A stretch of 64,000 nt of DNA from Arthrobacter sp. D5-1. GTDB lineage: Bacteria > Actinomycetota > Actinomycetes > Actinomycetales > Micrococcaceae. The stretch lies in contig NZ_CP014571.1 of NCBI RefSeq assembly GCF_017357425.1, positions 3,224,001-3,288,000 on the forward strand, read 5' to 3'. The translations under genes and the position numbers were made by a program. Below the pieces are notes generated by a model that worked only from the letters and a program-made list of their open reading frames with translations, did not search any database and was not told where the DNA came from. Below, one piece after another: positions 52,347-60,239 of the stretch (position 1 is the stretch's first letter; every line of letters begins with the position of its first letter).

Positions 52347-52447
52347 GGCGAGTCTTTGCCTTTCAGTAATGATTTGGAGAGAAGCCGGTGGACGCTGGCA
52401 CTGGCTGTAATCTGTGCTTAGTTTGTTGGTGTTGATGAGGGGGAACT

Positions 52448-52801
52448 GTGCAGTTCAAGCGTTCTGCTGGGTTGTTCATTACAGGTGTTTGGCTCTCAAT
52501 TGGCGGCACAGTTGTCAGTTGGTTTGGCGTGATGACTGGTATCTCGTCATCGAATTCATATTTCAGTAGTGGGCCGGATGCTGGTTCTGTGTTTGCGATG
52601 CTGCTTGGCGGTGCTGCCGGGCTCGCTGGTCTCATATGTTTGGCCGTGGCAGCGCACCGGGCCTTGTACAAGATCGATGCCCTCTACGTGCCGGTAAAGA
52701 TGGATGGCGTGTACGTTCCCGCCCCGCAGCAGCACGTACCTAACCAGGCGCCGTATCCGCCTGCTTATCCACCTATGCATGGCCAGGGTTTCCAGCCATA
52801 A
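52448..52801 (+). CDS. Two-helix membrane protein with proline-rich tail
   Basis: 117 aa from GTG 52448. Two helices (about 8-30 and 48-70) followed by a Pro/Tyr-rich cytoplasmic tail (PNQAPYPPAYPPMHG). First of a + strand cargo group. Function unknown; such phage membrane proteins can act in exclusion. Confidence 0.65.
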   Translation: MQFKRSAGLFITGVWLSIGGTVVSWFGVMTGISSSNSYFSSGPDAGSVFAMLLGGAAGLAGLICLAVAAHRALYKIDALYVPVKMDGVYVPAPQQHVPNQAPYPPAYPPMHGQGFQP

Positions 52802-52838
52802 TCAGGTCCTCATTGATGCAGATAGAGAGGATCCTGCT

Positions 52839-53084
52839 ATGGCCCGTTATCGAATCACCGTTACTCAGGTGATTGAGATTGAGCAGGAGAACTTGCAAGC
52901 CGCCGCGATAGGGTTTCCTACCGTTCTTTCGAAGATTACCGATCCAGATATGCGGATGGCCCTTGCTTCTGACCCGGAGCAAGCTGCCCTTCTGTTGTCT
53001 CTCGAGCTGTATGACCAAGCACTGATGGTGTTGCCTGGCGCCCAGGTGAGGGTGCCACCAGAGTTTCACATGGAAACTATTTAG
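52839..53084 (+). CDS. Small hypothetical protein
   Basis: 81 aa from ATG 52839 with GAGAGG nine bases upstream; a longer frame upstream has no support. Starts with a strand-helix unit RYRITVTQVIEIEQENLQAA. No family recognised. Confidence 0.65.
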   Translation: MARYRITVTQVIEIEQENLQAAAIGFPTVLSKITDPDMRMALASDPEQAALLLSLELYDQALMVLPGAQVRVPPEFHMETI

Positions 53085-53179
53085 ACAGTTGGAGGTTGTG
53101 CCCGTAACTGCCTTAACCCAGCTACGGACACAACCACAGAGGATCCATTCTTTGTTCGCAGGATCTATATGGTGGTCAA

Positions 53180-53449
53180 GTGAATAGTGATGATGCATTG
53201 CCCAAGCGCCTACGGTTCCTGACTGTGGAGCAGGTAGCTGATGAGCTATCGGTGGGAGTTCCTACGGTCCGCCAGTTGTTGAAGTCCGGTGAGTTGCGTG
53301 GGTTGCAGATCGGTGGTCGGGGAATCTGGCGTGTTGGGGCTCAGGACGTGGAGGACTTCATTGAGCACGCCTACCGGATTACGGCGGATCGAATAGCAGC
53401 GGGCGAAGTGCCAGACGATGAGCCCCCCGTTGGATCGGAGCAGAGGTAG
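53180..53449 (+). CDS. Helix-turn-helix DNA-binding protein, paralogue of 37767 gene
   Basis: 89 aa from GTG 53180. Xis/MerR-type winged helix FLTVEQVADELSVGVPTVRQLLKSGELRG and IGGRGIWRVGAQDVEDFIEHAY. About 60 percent identical by eye to the chromosomal gene at 37767. It may have been captured from the host and could interfere with the host regulator. It is five bases from the next gene. Confidence 0.85.
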   Translation: MNSDDALPKRLRFLTVEQVADELSVGVPTVRQLLKSGELRGLQIGGRGIWRVGAQDVEDFIEHAYRITADRIAAGEVPDDEPPVGSEQR

Positions 53450-53453
53450 CGGC

Positions 53454-54365
53454 ATGGGGCCAGAACTGTCGTTCAACATGGCTTTGGCAGCTTTACTCTT
53501 AACTCTCGGGACCATCATCGTCACCCTGATGAACTTCCATAAGTCAGCGGGGCGCGTCACTGTCGAAATGAATGCTGCACTCCTCGATCCGGCTAGAAGC
53601 CTGCTATCCAACAACAAAGGAAAGTGGGGACTGGACACGCAGGATCATGGTCGAAGGGGAATTGAGCTAGCCAAGATCGTCATAGAAAATCCGGGTCGCA
53701 CCGGCGCGACTATCACCGGTGTCGCGTTTCGCATTGAAGGAGCCAAAGACCCTGACCTGGCCATGGGCGTTGTCCCGCTTGAAACGAGGCACCTCGGACA
53801 CACAACCACAGCCATCGGCATTCCCCACAGACTGGAGCCTTACGACCAGGTGGTCTATCTTGTGGATTTCTGGTCAGCCGTGCGGAGTACCTTTGCAGAC
53901 GAACCCAACCTTCGACAATTGAACATATTGGCTACCGTCAAGGTCGCCGGACAACCCCACCCCTATACCTCCACTAATCACGGCTATTGGACTATCCGTA
54001 GGGAGTGGGCATCGGTAGTGGCGCCATATCAAAAGCAGACGGCCCAAAACGTCATCCTAGAGGCGCTGACGAACGTGTTTAGCAACTCAGGGCAGAATTC
54101 GTACCTGATCGACATTGCCTCCGAAGTCGAGCGAAGGCTTAACGCTGAAAGCTCGTCAACTGACATCACAACCACTTTGCAGAACGTACTTGGCCCCGGC
54201 GGACCGTACAACAACCGCGAGCTTCTGGGTGATTACGATGTGCTCTCACTGGTGTGGTTTGGCAATGATGTCAAGCAGCGCTTCGAAGAAATAGGGGCCA
54301 ATTTGATCTGGTCAGTCCCGCTTACAGTCCCGAAGAACAGCGCGCCTGAGGAGGTAACACCTTAG
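53454..54365 (+). CDS. Membrane-anchored hypothetical protein
   Basis: 303 aa from ATG 53454 with AGAGG seven bases upstream. One N-terminal transmembrane helix (about 5-25), then a domain with a beta-sandwich look (AKIVIENPGRTGATITGVAF) and a helical C-terminal region (EVERRLNAESSSTDITTTLQ). No family recognised. Its end overlaps the convergent early operon by four bases. Confidence 0.7.
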   Translation: MGPELSFNMALAALLLTLGTIIVTLMNFHKSAGRVTVEMNAALLDPARSLLSNNKGKWGLDTQDHGRRGIELAKIVIENPGRTGATITGVAFRIEGAKDPDLAMGVVPLETRHLGHTTTAIGIPHRLEPYDQVVYLVDFWSAVRSTFADEPNLRQLNILATVKVAGQPHPYTSTNHGYWTIRREWASVVAPYQKQTAQNVILEALTNVFSNSGQNSYLIDIASEVERRLNAESSSTDITTTLQNVLGPGGPYNNRELLGDYDVLSLVWFGNDVKQRFEEIGANLIWSVPLTVPKNSAPEEVTP

Positions 54366-54985
54366 GCTTCAGCGGCGATGGCTTCAATTTGTGATTCGAT
54401 GTGGATGTTGCCGATTTCGTGGGGCTTTTCGAGGTGGAAGGCTAGGGAGTTTTCGAAGGCCTTGCCGAGATTGGTTTCGTTTTCGGGGCTGTCCTGGTTG
54501 AGGTACCAGAGTTCTTCGACCATTGAGCCGTAGTAGGGGTGGGCTTCGATGTAGGAGTTGGCAACGTTGACCCAGCCGGCCTCGAGTGCACGGTTGACTA
54601 CGGCGGCGGCAAGAATGTTGTCGCCGGAGAGCTGTGCGCGGTCGAATAGCTGAGCGGCTTTGGCTTCGTCATCCGTTCCGAGGTTGCCTACACGGTCCTG
54701 CGCGTCACGGTATGAGATGACATCCTGCGGGCCAGGGTTCCCGGAGAGGCCGAATACCGTTTTGCGGATGTGGTTTATCCGGTTGGTGCGGGTGGCGGCT
54801 TCCTGCTTTTCGAGCTTGCTTACCTCCTTCTTGTTGCGTAGGTAGAGCGCGGCGATCTGTGCGCGTTTGCCGGCGGGGCTGAGATTGCGGTCGTTGCGGA
54901 TTGATTCGAGCTGTTCCCGCTGCCCGCTGCGGAGCTTTTCGGCTGCAAGGGCTTCGGTGGTTTGGGTGATGTCGTACTTTGCCAT
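54362..54985 (-). CDS. Helical hypothetical protein, end of early operon
   Basis: 207 aa, almost wholly alpha-helical, with charged coiled coil (YLRNKKEVSKLEKQEAATR) then an Ala-rich region. Common in actinophage early regions; function unknown. Confidence 0.7.
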   Translation of the reverse strand: MAKYDITQTTEALAAEKLRSGQREQLESIRNDRNLSPAGKRAQIAALYLRNKKEVSKLEKQEAATRTNRINHIRKTVFGLSGNPGPQDVISYRDAQDRVGNLGTDDEAKAAQLFDRAQLSGDNILAAAVVNRALEAGWVNVANSYIEAHPYYGSMVEELWYLNQDSPENETNLGKAFENSLAFHLEKPHEIGNIHIESQIEAIAAEA

Positions 54986-54995
54986 TGTGGTTCTC

Positions 54996-55406
54996 CTATG
55001 CCGCTTTGGCGGCTTTGAAATGTTCGATGTCTTCGGTGGTGATGCGCCAGCGTCCGTCCAGGTTGGTGGCGTGCAGGCGTTTCTCTTGGATGGCTAGGCG
55101 TACAGCCCTGTCGGTGATGCCGAGCCGTTCGGCGGCGTCTGTGGTGCTGTACCACTTTGATTCTCGCGTGGCTTCCGGTTCGGGCGCTTGGCTGCTTCCG
55201 GTGGCGGCAGTGCGCCATGTAAGTGCCGCGAGACGTAGAGCGTTCAGGACACTATCCACTTCCGGATCCGCGCCGCGGGCATTGATACGGATTTGGTTAA
55301 GGCTGGCGTTTCTCTCAAGCCACGCTGCTACTCGGGCCGGGACGATGACGACCGGGGCGCCTACACCATGCACATAGGCCGCTGGTGGACGGATGGGCGT
55401 AGTCAT
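54996..55406 (-). CDS. HTH-domain protein of early operon
   Basis: 136 aa. The C-terminal ~55 residues are a MerR/Xis-type helix-turn-helix (WYSTTDAAERLGITDRAVRLAIQEKRLHA). N-terminal part contains a strand-rich VHGVGAPVVIVPARVA segment. Possible regulator of the element. Confidence 0.78.
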   Translation of the reverse strand: MTTPIRPPAAYVHGVGAPVVIVPARVAAWLERNASLNQIRINARGADPEVDSVLNALRLAALTWRTAATGSSQAPEPEATRESKWYSTTDAAERLGITDRAVRLAIQEKRLHATNLDGRWRITTEDIEHFKAAKAA

Positions 55407-55640
55407 TCAGCAGATCTGCCTTTCGGTTGCGTCGATGAGTTCGTTTGAGAGTCTTATGGCGTCTTCGATGGTGAGGACGGACAGGACGTGTCTGTCTCGG
55501 AAGACGATGACGGCAGGTGCTACTGTTCCGTCGGGCTTTTGGATGATGCCGGGGCGGGAGAAGGTGCGAAGCGCGCCTTCCATGTTTTGCGAGTACCGTT
55601 CGGGTCGTGCGCGGAACGGGTTGTCGTAGTGGTGGGTCAT
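55407..55640 (-). CDS. Small hypothetical protein
   Basis: 77 aa. Ends exactly where the next gene starts and overlaps the preceding gene by four bases. Sequence VAPAVIVFRDRHVLSVLTIE suggests a small alpha/beta unit. No function recognised. Confidence 0.65.
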   Translation of the reverse strand: MTHHYDNPFRARPERYSQNMEGALRTFSRPGIIQKPDGTVAPAVIVFRDRHVLSVLTIEDAIRLSNELIDATERQIC

Positions 55641-56059
55641 GCGGCTCCTTCTTGCCTGGCTTCGAGGATCCGCATAATGACGCTCTGTGGGTCTGCTACG
55701 GGTATCTTTCCCTTGTCCCGACCGCTGAACTTGGCTAGAAATGGGCCGATCAGTTCGGGAGCTAGTCCGAGGGGGTTTTCTTCGTGGTACTGATCCCAGG
55801 TTCCATAGCTTCGGAGCTTTGCGAGTTCATTGACGATCATGTTCACGCTGCCGGCGCATACTCTTTGGGCCATGTGGCAGCCGTAGGTTTGGCCTTCGCG
55901 GCTGATGTCCCACCAGATACGGGCAAACTCATTGACCCCTTCTACTTCGAAGCTGATCTGTTTGTGTTCGTTGGTGGTGCGGAAGGGGCATTCGTAGCAG
56001 GGTTCGGCGGCGGCTGGCTTGTCGGGGATGTCCGGGTCGACTTGTGTTCGCCTTGTCAT
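55637..56059 (-). CDS. Cys-motif protein (DUF6283-like)
   Basis: 140 aa. N-terminal metal-like motif PCYECPFRTTNEHK, then GCHMAQRVCAGS, giving four Cys and one His in the pattern C-x2-CPFR...CH...CAG. The same pattern occurs in the gene upstream, so they are paralogous domains. Such proteins are found in actinophage genomes. Zn or Fe-S binding is possible. Confidence 0.68.
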   Translation of the reverse strand: MTRRTQVDPDIPDKPAAAEPCYECPFRTTNEHKQISFEVEGVNEFARIWWDISREGQTYGCHMAQRVCAGSVNMIVNELAKLRSYGTWDQYHEENPLGLAPELIGPFLAKFSGRDKGKIPVADPQSVIMRILEARQEGAA

Positions 56060-56997
56060 GTCGTTCTCCGGTTGGTCGCGGCGATTTCAGTGAGGGGCAG
56101 CAGGTCGGTGAGCGGAAAGTCGATTTGTGCCACGTCACCTGACTGCTGGGCGGCGACTGCTTCTCGTTGTTTCGACGCTGAGAGGAATTGCTGGGCCGCC
56201 GTTGTGTTGATCTGGAAGCGTACGTAGGCGCCTGCCGTCTCCATTGCGGTTTTGTAGTGCACCTGGAATTCCTCTGGGTCGGGTCCCACGAGGAACGGCA
56301 GCCGCTCGGGGAATCTCGCATCTATGACTTCACGGAAGTTCTGGCACGAACTGATTGTCTGAATTCCGGCGTTACTCATTGCTGCCAGGAGTGGGCGTAT
56401 CCGAGTGTCCACGGTGGTATCTGTTCCGTCTGCCAGCCGTAGAGAACTAGCCCGGTGCATAGCTTCATATGTTGGCGGTTCGCCCAGAACATTGAACATA
56501 CGTTCTACGCCTGCGATACCGAACACCCAGTAGGGCGAGGTCACGTCAACGTCCGTTGCTGGGTCTCGTATGAGGTCAGAATCGAAGCTTTCGGGGGTGA
56601 TGAACTCCGGTCCGGTTTCGCCCTTGATTCGGCTACTCAGAGTCTTTAAGGCTGTCTGGGAGAGGCCTGTAGGGCGTGCCTGAATGTACTCGTTGTGGCT
56701 GCTGTAGGTGGCTGCTATTTCCAGCTCCCGCGCGATAGCTAGGGTCGAGCCTGCGCATTCTGGACGTGCCCCTGTTTCGATGGGTGTCACGTATCCCATG
56801 GCTTTCGTGCTTTCGTCATGGAGGTGAATGTCCGGGGCGAATATATGGCAGGCGAAAAATCCGCCGTTCGCGATACCGCGCCAGTCAGCTATGAACTGGT
56901 CGTCATAGTTGCCGCTGGTATGTTCCCTGCCGGCGTTACTCTTCCGGAACGGGCACTCCTGGCAAGGGTTGCCGGCTGCGGGGGTGCATTCAGTCAT
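56056..56997 (-). CDS. Larger Cys-motif protein (DUF6283-like domain plus extra domain)
   Basis: 313 aa. N-terminal domain with PCQECPFRKSNAGRE, ACHIFAPD and ECAGSTLA repeats the Cys pattern of the neighbour. A C-terminal domain of ~180 residues follows with DTRIRPLLAAMSNAGIQTISSCQNFRE, reminiscent of small-molecule-binding alpha/beta folds. Overlaps its neighbours by four bases on both sides. Confidence 0.68.
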   Translation of the reverse strand: MTECTPAAGNPCQECPFRKSNAGREHTSGNYDDQFIADWRGIANGGFFACHIFAPDIHLHDESTKAMGYVTPIETGARPECAGSTLAIARELEIAATYSSHNEYIQARPTGLSQTALKTLSSRIKGETGPEFITPESFDSDLIRDPATDVDVTSPYWVFGIAGVERMFNVLGEPPTYEAMHRASSLRLADGTDTTVDTRIRPLLAAMSNAGIQTISSCQNFREVIDARFPERLPFLVGPDPEEFQVHYKTAMETAGAYVRFQINTTAAQQFLSASKQREAVAAQQSGDVAQIDFPLTDLLPLTEIAATNRRTT

Positions 56998-57167
56998 GCT
57001 CGCCTCTCTCGCTGCTGGTACATGGATAGTTGGGCTTCTGCGGCCCTTGCACGGCGCATCCAGTGCGTGGCTTCCTGCTGGGCGTGTTCAAATTTGAGGC
57101 GGTAGGTTTCGGCCTGGGCGGGCCAATCCCATTGCTGTAGAACTTTGGGCTCGTAGTCGTAGCTCAT
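56994..57167 (-). CDS. Small helical protein
   Basis: 57 aa: begins MSYDYEPKVLQQWDWPAQAE and is otherwise a single charged helix. Four-base overlaps at both ends (ATGA) with neighbours make it a secure operon member despite its size. Confidence 0.75.
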   Translation of the reverse strand: MSYDYEPKVLQQWDWPAQAETYRLKFEHAQQEATHWMRRARAAEAQLSMYQQRERRA

Positions 57168-57385
57168 GGTCGGCCTTTCAGGTGTTTGCGTTCGCGGTCT
57201 ACGTTGGTTGCTGCTTGATTGCCCACGGGATCCTTGTGGAGCGTGGTTTTCCCGTAGTGGCGTTCGGGAGTGGTCTTCGTTGCTAAGAGCTGCTGCAAGT
57301 AGGTATTAGAGAGGTTGCGGTAGTGGATCGTTTGCCGCTTCCAGTACTCAGCTAGTTCAGCGTCGGTCATTTGTTGTTGATTCAT
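57164..57385 (-). CDS. Small hypothetical protein
   Basis: 73 aa, charged and hydrophilic (LAEYWKRQTIHYRNLSNTYL). Overlaps neighbours by four bases. No function recognised. Confidence 0.7.
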   Translation of the reverse strand: MNQQQMTDAELAEYWKRQTIHYRNLSNTYLQQLLATKTTPERHYGKTTLHKDPVGNQAATNVDRERKHLKGRP

Positions 57386-57672
57386 TCCGCCGCCGCGTCC
57401 CCTCGGTTCGTTGGCTGGTTGGTGTCGATGACCTCTAAGAGCTTCACAAGCTCGCTGTGGAGGTCGGATAGGTGTTGCAGTGCCTCGGACTCGGTCAATC
57501 CCGTCGCTTTGGTCTGTGTTGAGTTGAGCAACATCGGCGGCGGAAAGAAGATCCCATTTTTGAGTGTGTGACCGTAGCCCACCGTGTCCCCACCGTGTCC
57601 CGGCACACTGGGGAGTGTCTGAGTGTGTGTGTCCCGTTCCGATTCTTTAGAACGGGACACGCTTACACTCAC
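57382..57672 (-). CDS. Small helical protein downstream of ATPase
   Basis: 96 aa. The C-terminal half is coiled coil (LTESEALQHLSDLHSELVKLLEV). Four-base overlap with the ATPase gene, which suggests a partner role in replication. Confidence 0.68.
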   Translation of the reverse strand: MSVSVSRSKESERDTHTQTLPSVPGHGGDTVGYGHTLKNGIFFPPPMLLNSTQTKATGLTESEALQHLSDLHSELVKLLEVIDTNQPTNRGDAAAE

Positions 57673-58751
57673 GCTGCGATCAGTTCTGTTGAAGGCTTAG
57701 CCCTAAAGGGCTTTATGAGGTGATGCTCGTGAGCGTTCCGGGCGCCAGGGATGATGCTTAGGTATCCGTCTGCTTCGAGGAGGGATATAGCGGCACGCTT
57801 GTTCTCGTCCTTGCCCGAAACCAACTGGTTGATCTTGCGGAAGCTGGGTGGTGTAGGTGCATCTTCTACACACTTGGAAATAGCCTCCATCAACTCGACT
57901 GGGAGGCCGTTGCTGTCAGCCTTCCTCTGCGGTGGATCGACAGTGAACAGGATCCTGTTGGAAACCGTTGAATCGATCGTCACTATGGCTGCTTCTTGCG
58001 TGCGGTCACTCTTGCGCCACTCTCCAGACATCGGACGGACCTGACCGGGCCTGTCTTTGCCAACTCGCAGGGCTACCTTGCCGATCATTCCCACGCCCAC
58101 AGGACTGATGATTTCGATCATGTACGCGGCGCCTGTGAGATACGACATCTTGGCCTGAGCGCCGATAGCGAAACGCCCCCTACCCTCCGCGGACTTCGTT
58201 ACGTGATCCACGACCACCACCGCGGCGCCGGTCCTGGCAGCTATCTGGCGTGGAACCTTCCGGCCCCATGCGGTCACTTCATCGTTATCAATCGACTTCA
58301 CCCCGAAGACCGCGAAGGCCTCAGTTACGCCGTCAATGACAGCCAAGGTGTACTTGTTTCTCAGGAGCTGTTGCCACTCTGAGTTCTCATCGGCAAAAGA
58401 TACGGGGTCTACATCGGGCCGAATGTAGTCGAGGTTGTCTTTGATGTCCTCGGGGCTAGCACCCAGCATCAAAAGGCGGGCAATTACTGATGCTGCGTCG
58501 GATTCGAAGTCGATGTACAGGCAGCGGTTGCCAGCCATGATCTGCCGTGCCGTTTCGGCTTGGGCAGTCATGCTCTTGCAGGATTCGGATTCCCCGTTGA
58601 AGGCGTGGACCATGCCGGCGTAGAGCAGGCACCTTCCATCCGTCCGGGCCATGATTGACGGCCTTAGCGGCTTGTGAGCCCCATTGAGGTATGCGGTGAG
58701 GTCTAGGGGTTTCCATGACGGGGGTGTTGGGAGCAGTTGGTCATTCGGCAT
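57669..58751 (-). CDS. RepA/RecA-like AAA ATPase, putative replication helicase
   Basis: 360 aa from ATG 58751 with AGGA upstream. RecA-like fold resembling RepA (DnaB-type) helicases: Walker A near residue 53 reads GESESCKS, where the second Gly of the canonical form is replaced by Cys; Walker B is TLAVIDGVTEA; VVVVDHVTKS follows. C-terminal domain is winged-helix-like. It probably unwinds the element origin. The Cys substitution is unusual. Confidence 0.8.
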   Translation of the reverse strand: MPNDQLLPTPPSWKPLDLTAYLNGAHKPLRPSIMARTDGRCLLYAGMVHAFNGESESCKSMTAQAETARQIMAGNRCLYIDFESDAASVIARLLMLGASPEDIKDNLDYIRPDVDPVSFADENSEWQQLLRNKYTLAVIDGVTEAFAVFGVKSIDNDEVTAWGRKVPRQIAARTGAAVVVVDHVTKSAEGRGRFAIGAQAKMSYLTGAAYMIEIISPVGVGMIGKVALRVGKDRPGQVRPMSGEWRKSDRTQEAAIVTIDSTVSNRILFTVDPPQRKADSNGLPVELMEAISKCVEDAPTPPSFRKINQLVSGKDENKRAAISLLEADGYLSIIPGARNAHEHHLIKPFRAKPSTELIAA

Positions 58752-58797
58752 TCGCTGTCCTAGTCGTCTTGTGACTGGCTTATGAGTTTGTTGTGGT

Positions 58798-58828
58798 GTT
58801 CGGCCCCTGCTGCTCCCAGGGGCCGAAC
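58798..58828. terminator. Hairpin between 93-aa gene and ATPase gene
   Basis: Perfect 12-bp arms GTTCGGCCCCTG and complement, loop 7. No T-run follows on the minus strand, so it is more likely an attenuator or RNA-processing stem. Confidence 0.55.
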
Positions 58829-58838
58829 GTTCAAGTGG

Positions 58839-59120
58839 TCATGCTGCTTTGAGGTTGGGGACCTCTCCCATAAGTCGGAGGATTCCGGTTAGTTGTTCCT
58901 TTTCCTCGTCAAGGCGCAGCAACTTTGCTTTGGCTTGTTCGAGGGTGAGGGTTTCGATGTGTTCGCCGTTGTCAGCAACCAGTTGTATAGAGAAGCCAGA
59001 GAAGTCCCAGGAAGCTGAGGTGCTGCCGTACTCGGGGCCGTACCAGACAGGTTCTGTGTGGTCGAAGCTGAGTTCGTATCCAGCCGGGACGGAAGTGAAT
59101 TCGTGCTGCGTTGAGATCAT
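58839..59120 (-). CDS. Small hypothetical protein, early operon
   Basis: 93 aa. N-terminal beta-rich part (AGYELSFDHTEPVWYGP), then a coiled coil (LEQAKAKLLRLDEEKEQLTG). Unknown. Confidence 0.68.
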   Translation of the reverse strand: MISTQHEFTSVPAGYELSFDHTEPVWYGPEYGSTSASWDFSGFSIQLVADNGEHIETLTLEQAKAKLLRLDEEKEQLTGILRLMGEVPNLKAA

Positions 59121-59211
59121 TTGAATTGAGGCCTTTGGTAGTCAGACTGTGATGGGTTTGTATTGCGTCCTGTTCCGCTCCCCCCTCAGAGGGCGGTTCA
59201 GGGGTTTCGCG

Positions 59212-59361
59212 TCAGCTTGGTGGGCTGATAGCCGCGAGTATTTCGCTGGTCCGGTACAACTGCTGCGATCCGTCTTCCAACATGATCAGCACCAGGCCCG
59301 GGCCAACGAGGTCAAAAGTGATGGGGCTCGTCCCCGTGGTGCTCCTGACCGTGGTAGCCAT
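59212..59361 (-). CDS. 49-aa protein between excisionase-like gene and early operon
   Basis: Begins ATG 59361: MATTVRSTTGTSPITFDLVG, then a strand-rich stretch and YRTSEILAAISPPS at the end. It starts seven bases after the excisionase gene stop and is probably real. Function unknown. Confidence 0.55.
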   Translation of the reverse strand: MATTVRSTTGTSPITFDLVGPGLVLIMLEDGSQQLYRTSEILAAISPPS

Positions 59362-59367
59362 CGAGCA

Positions 59368-59562
59368 TCACGCGGCGCTTTGCTCGAATGCTTGGTTGAT
59401 GTAGTCGCTGATGTCCGATTCGCGGAATAGTCGGCGCCCCCCGATTTTGGCGGAAGGGGGCGCTGTGCCGTTGTGGATCATCCAACGCAGTTGTGATTCC
59501 GACTTGCGTAGGCGGGCCGCAGTCTCTGAGAGCGTAAGCAAGGTGGCGATTGCCAATGTCAT
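59368..59562 (-). CDS. Excisionase-like HTH protein
   Basis: 64 aa. MerR/Xis winged helix TLSETAARLRKSESQLRWMI and KIGGRRLFRESDISDYI. First gene of the leftward operon, divergent from the repressor, as expected for an excisionase or early activator. Confidence 0.85.
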   Translation of the reverse strand: MTLAIATLLTLSETAARLRKSESQLRWMIHNGTAPPSAKIGGRRLFRESDISDYINQAFEQSAA

Positions 59563-59579
59563 GGGAACCTCCTTCTCAT

Positions 59580-59629
59580 AAGAAACACTTGTTGTTCCTT
59601 ACTTGATTCCATTATGACCATTGTTTCTT
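59580..59629. promoter_or_regulatory. Operator candidates in the repressor/excisionase intergenic region
   Basis: AAGAAACA at 59580-59587 and its inverted copy TGTTTCTT at 59622-59629 sit 34 bp apart in the 104-bp divergent promoter region, with a second weak TTGTT pair. They suit a repressor operator controlling both promoters. Confidence 0.6.
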
Positions 59630-59666
59630 GTTGTCGTCAACTATGGATTCTTGTAGGCTGTCGTAC

Positions 59667-60239
59667 ATGTCAGTTAGAGATGAGCAGATCGGCCAAAATA
59701 TAGTGCGGTTGCGGGGTGAACGTTCCCAGCAATGGGTTGCAGACCGGATGCGAGAAAAGGGCTGGAAGTGGGCGCAAGCAACTGTCTGGAACGTTGAGAA
59801 AGGCGAACGTCCTTTACGCCTAGCAGAGGCAGAGGGGTTGGCGGATATCCTGGCGATTAGTGTTGAGCAGATCCTGCAAGCTCCCGATGTGCTTGGGCAC
59901 GAGGATCAACTCCAAATCTGGACAAGGGACATCGAAAGCTCGTTCCTTAAGATCGCCGACCTGACAGAGGAACTGCTTGGACAACTGGAGCTGTTGGGTT
60001 ATGCCCTGGAAGACCTGCCTGACAGCATGGACTCTTCGAACTACTGGGTAGATCTAGCCGTAAAGGCGCAACTCAAAACCCCCGAGCAGGCTGTGGTGAG
60101 GGGCCGTGCGGAGCGTGAAATGCAAGCTAGAGGGCTCAAACCCGTCGATGTGATTGCCGAGTTTGGCTCTGTCGAGAATTGGTTCAGCACCAGCACTTCA
60201 TCTCGGGAGGGCAGAGATGGCGAGCATCCAGAAGCGTGA
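59667..60239 (+). CDS. XRE-family repressor of the element
   Basis: 190 aa from ATG 59667. N-terminal HTH_XRE (QQWVADRMREKGWKWAQATVWNVEKGERP) and a C-terminal helical part with no peptidase motif, so control may be by partner protein rather than self-cleavage. Overlaps the integrase gene by 23 bp. As the lysogeny repressor it would act at the operator upstream. Confidence 0.82.
   Translation: MSVRDEQIGQNIVRLRGERSQQWVADRMREKGWKWAQATVWNVEKGERPLRLAEAEGLADILAISVEQILQAPDVLGHEDQLQIWTRDIESSFLKIADLTEELLGQLELLGYALEDLPDSMDSSNYWVDLAVKAQLKTPEQAVVRGRAEREMQARGLKPVDVIAEFGSVENWFSTSTSSREGRDGEHPEA

Noticed and set aside
59149..59430. 93-aa + strand frame
   Set aside because: Lies opposite two small early genes that fit the operon; no start support.
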